64,000 nucleotides of DNA from Pelagimonas sp. GTDB lineage: Bacteria; Pseudomonadota; Alphaproteobacteria; Rhodobacterales; Rhodobacteraceae. Of the stretch, positions 63,893 to 64,000 are shown piece by piece. Position numbers and translations under genes: made by a program. The notes beneath the pieces were generated by a model that worked only from the letters and a program-made list of their open reading frames with translations, ran no database searches and had not been told where the DNA came from. Positions within the stretch are counted from its first letter, which is position 1; each line of letters starts with the position of its first letter. The stretch is taken from positions 124,001 through 188,000 of the forward strand of contig JAOARX010000025.1 in the NCBI GenBank assembly GCA_025210345.1. The letters run 5' to 3'.

Positions 63893-64000
63893 CTACCCCC
63901 GACGCAGGCGCGACACCAGATGGGCAAAGCCCCCCGGCACCAAAGCCACGCTGGATAGGAACCCGGTGGCAAAGCCCACCAATTCGGCAATCCAAGTCGG
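63893..64000 (-). CDS. Probable rhomboid-family intramembrane protease, C-terminal end, cut by window edge
   Basis: The last 35 codons of a gene that runs off the right edge read PTWIAELVGFATGFLSSVAL, then VPGGFAHLVSRLRRG and a TAG at 63893-63895. The helix with the Glu/His-to-glycine pattern and a basic tail resembles the final helix of rhomboid proteins in Rhodobacterales. No active-site residue is inside the window, so the identification rests on this short tail. Confidence 0.5.
   Translation of the reverse strand, partial: PTWIAELVGFATGFLSSVALVPGGFAHLVSRLRRG

Overview
The window looks like chromosomal DNA of a marine alphaproteobacterium of the Rhodobacterales (Roseobacter group). This is inferred, without a database search, from the GC-rich coding bias, the families present (YgfZ, small conserved Rhodobacterales proteins, the MutY/DUF721/DsbA block, the LpoA-like/RsmI/YraN/GshB block) and the dense packing of genes on both strands, many joined by ATGA or GTGA start/stop overlaps. 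Nearly all genes look like core housekeeping genes. I see no rRNA, tRNA, CRISPR array, insertion sequence or prophage, and no gene-free stretch longer than about 300 bases.

Layout. Bases 1-5,050: the start of glpX, homoserine dehydrogenase, a small lipoprotein divergent from a TetR regulator with a perfect palindromic operator between them, two tandem lipoprotein cytochromes c, a small DMT-type transporter and a membrane-anchored RTX-repeat protein. Bases 5,130-12,420: lolD-lolC, a fructosamine-kinase-like gene broken by one in-frame TAG and coupled to ygfZ, a glycosyltransferase, a tyrosine phosphatase, hisC and small conserved proteins. Bases 12,600-22,320: efp, amtB-glnK, a class A penicillin-binding protein, mlaA-mlaC and a type I secretion ABC/adaptor pair. 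Bases 22,400-31,600: RidA, glycerophosphodiesterase, a DUF482-type acyltransferase, peroxiredoxin, ferredoxin reductase, rsmD, an orphan TRAP binding protein, a Tat-exported metallo-hydrolase, an MFS transporter and map.

Bases 31,700-44,800: a histidine phosphatase, the two-gene saccharopine pathway, a CaiB-type CoA-transferase with dsbA and a DUF721 gene, mutY, alkB, a manganese-type pyrophosphatase, sfsA with a coupled small ORF, a molybdopterin-binding (CinA-like) protein and an overlapping GNAT/peroxidase-like/OmpA gene string. Bases 44,800-56,300: a LysR regulator, an AEC transporter, dut-coaBC, a ChaN-like protein, a GST with an extra Cys-rich tail, the YifB/ComM ATPase, an esterase, gshB, yraN, rsmI and an LpoA-like lipoprotein. 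Bases 56,300-64,000: glnD, an OLD-family ATPase-TOPRIM nuclease gene, murJ, a phospholipase-D-fold protein with degraded active sites and the tail of a probable rhomboid protease.

Working together: glnK-amtB and glnD form the nitrogen-sensing set. murJ, the class A PBP, the LpoA-like activator, the Mla pair and LolCD serve the envelope. The two saccharopine genes convert between lysine and aminoadipate semialdehyde. The one clear accessory gene is the OLD-family nuclease at 59,113-60,891. It lies between glnD and murJ, its 5' half is visibly AT-richer than its neighbours, and its likely ribosome-binding site sits inside a hairpin. It is the best candidate for a defence function here. Other notable items are the amber-interrupted kinase and a family of intergenic palindromic repeats.
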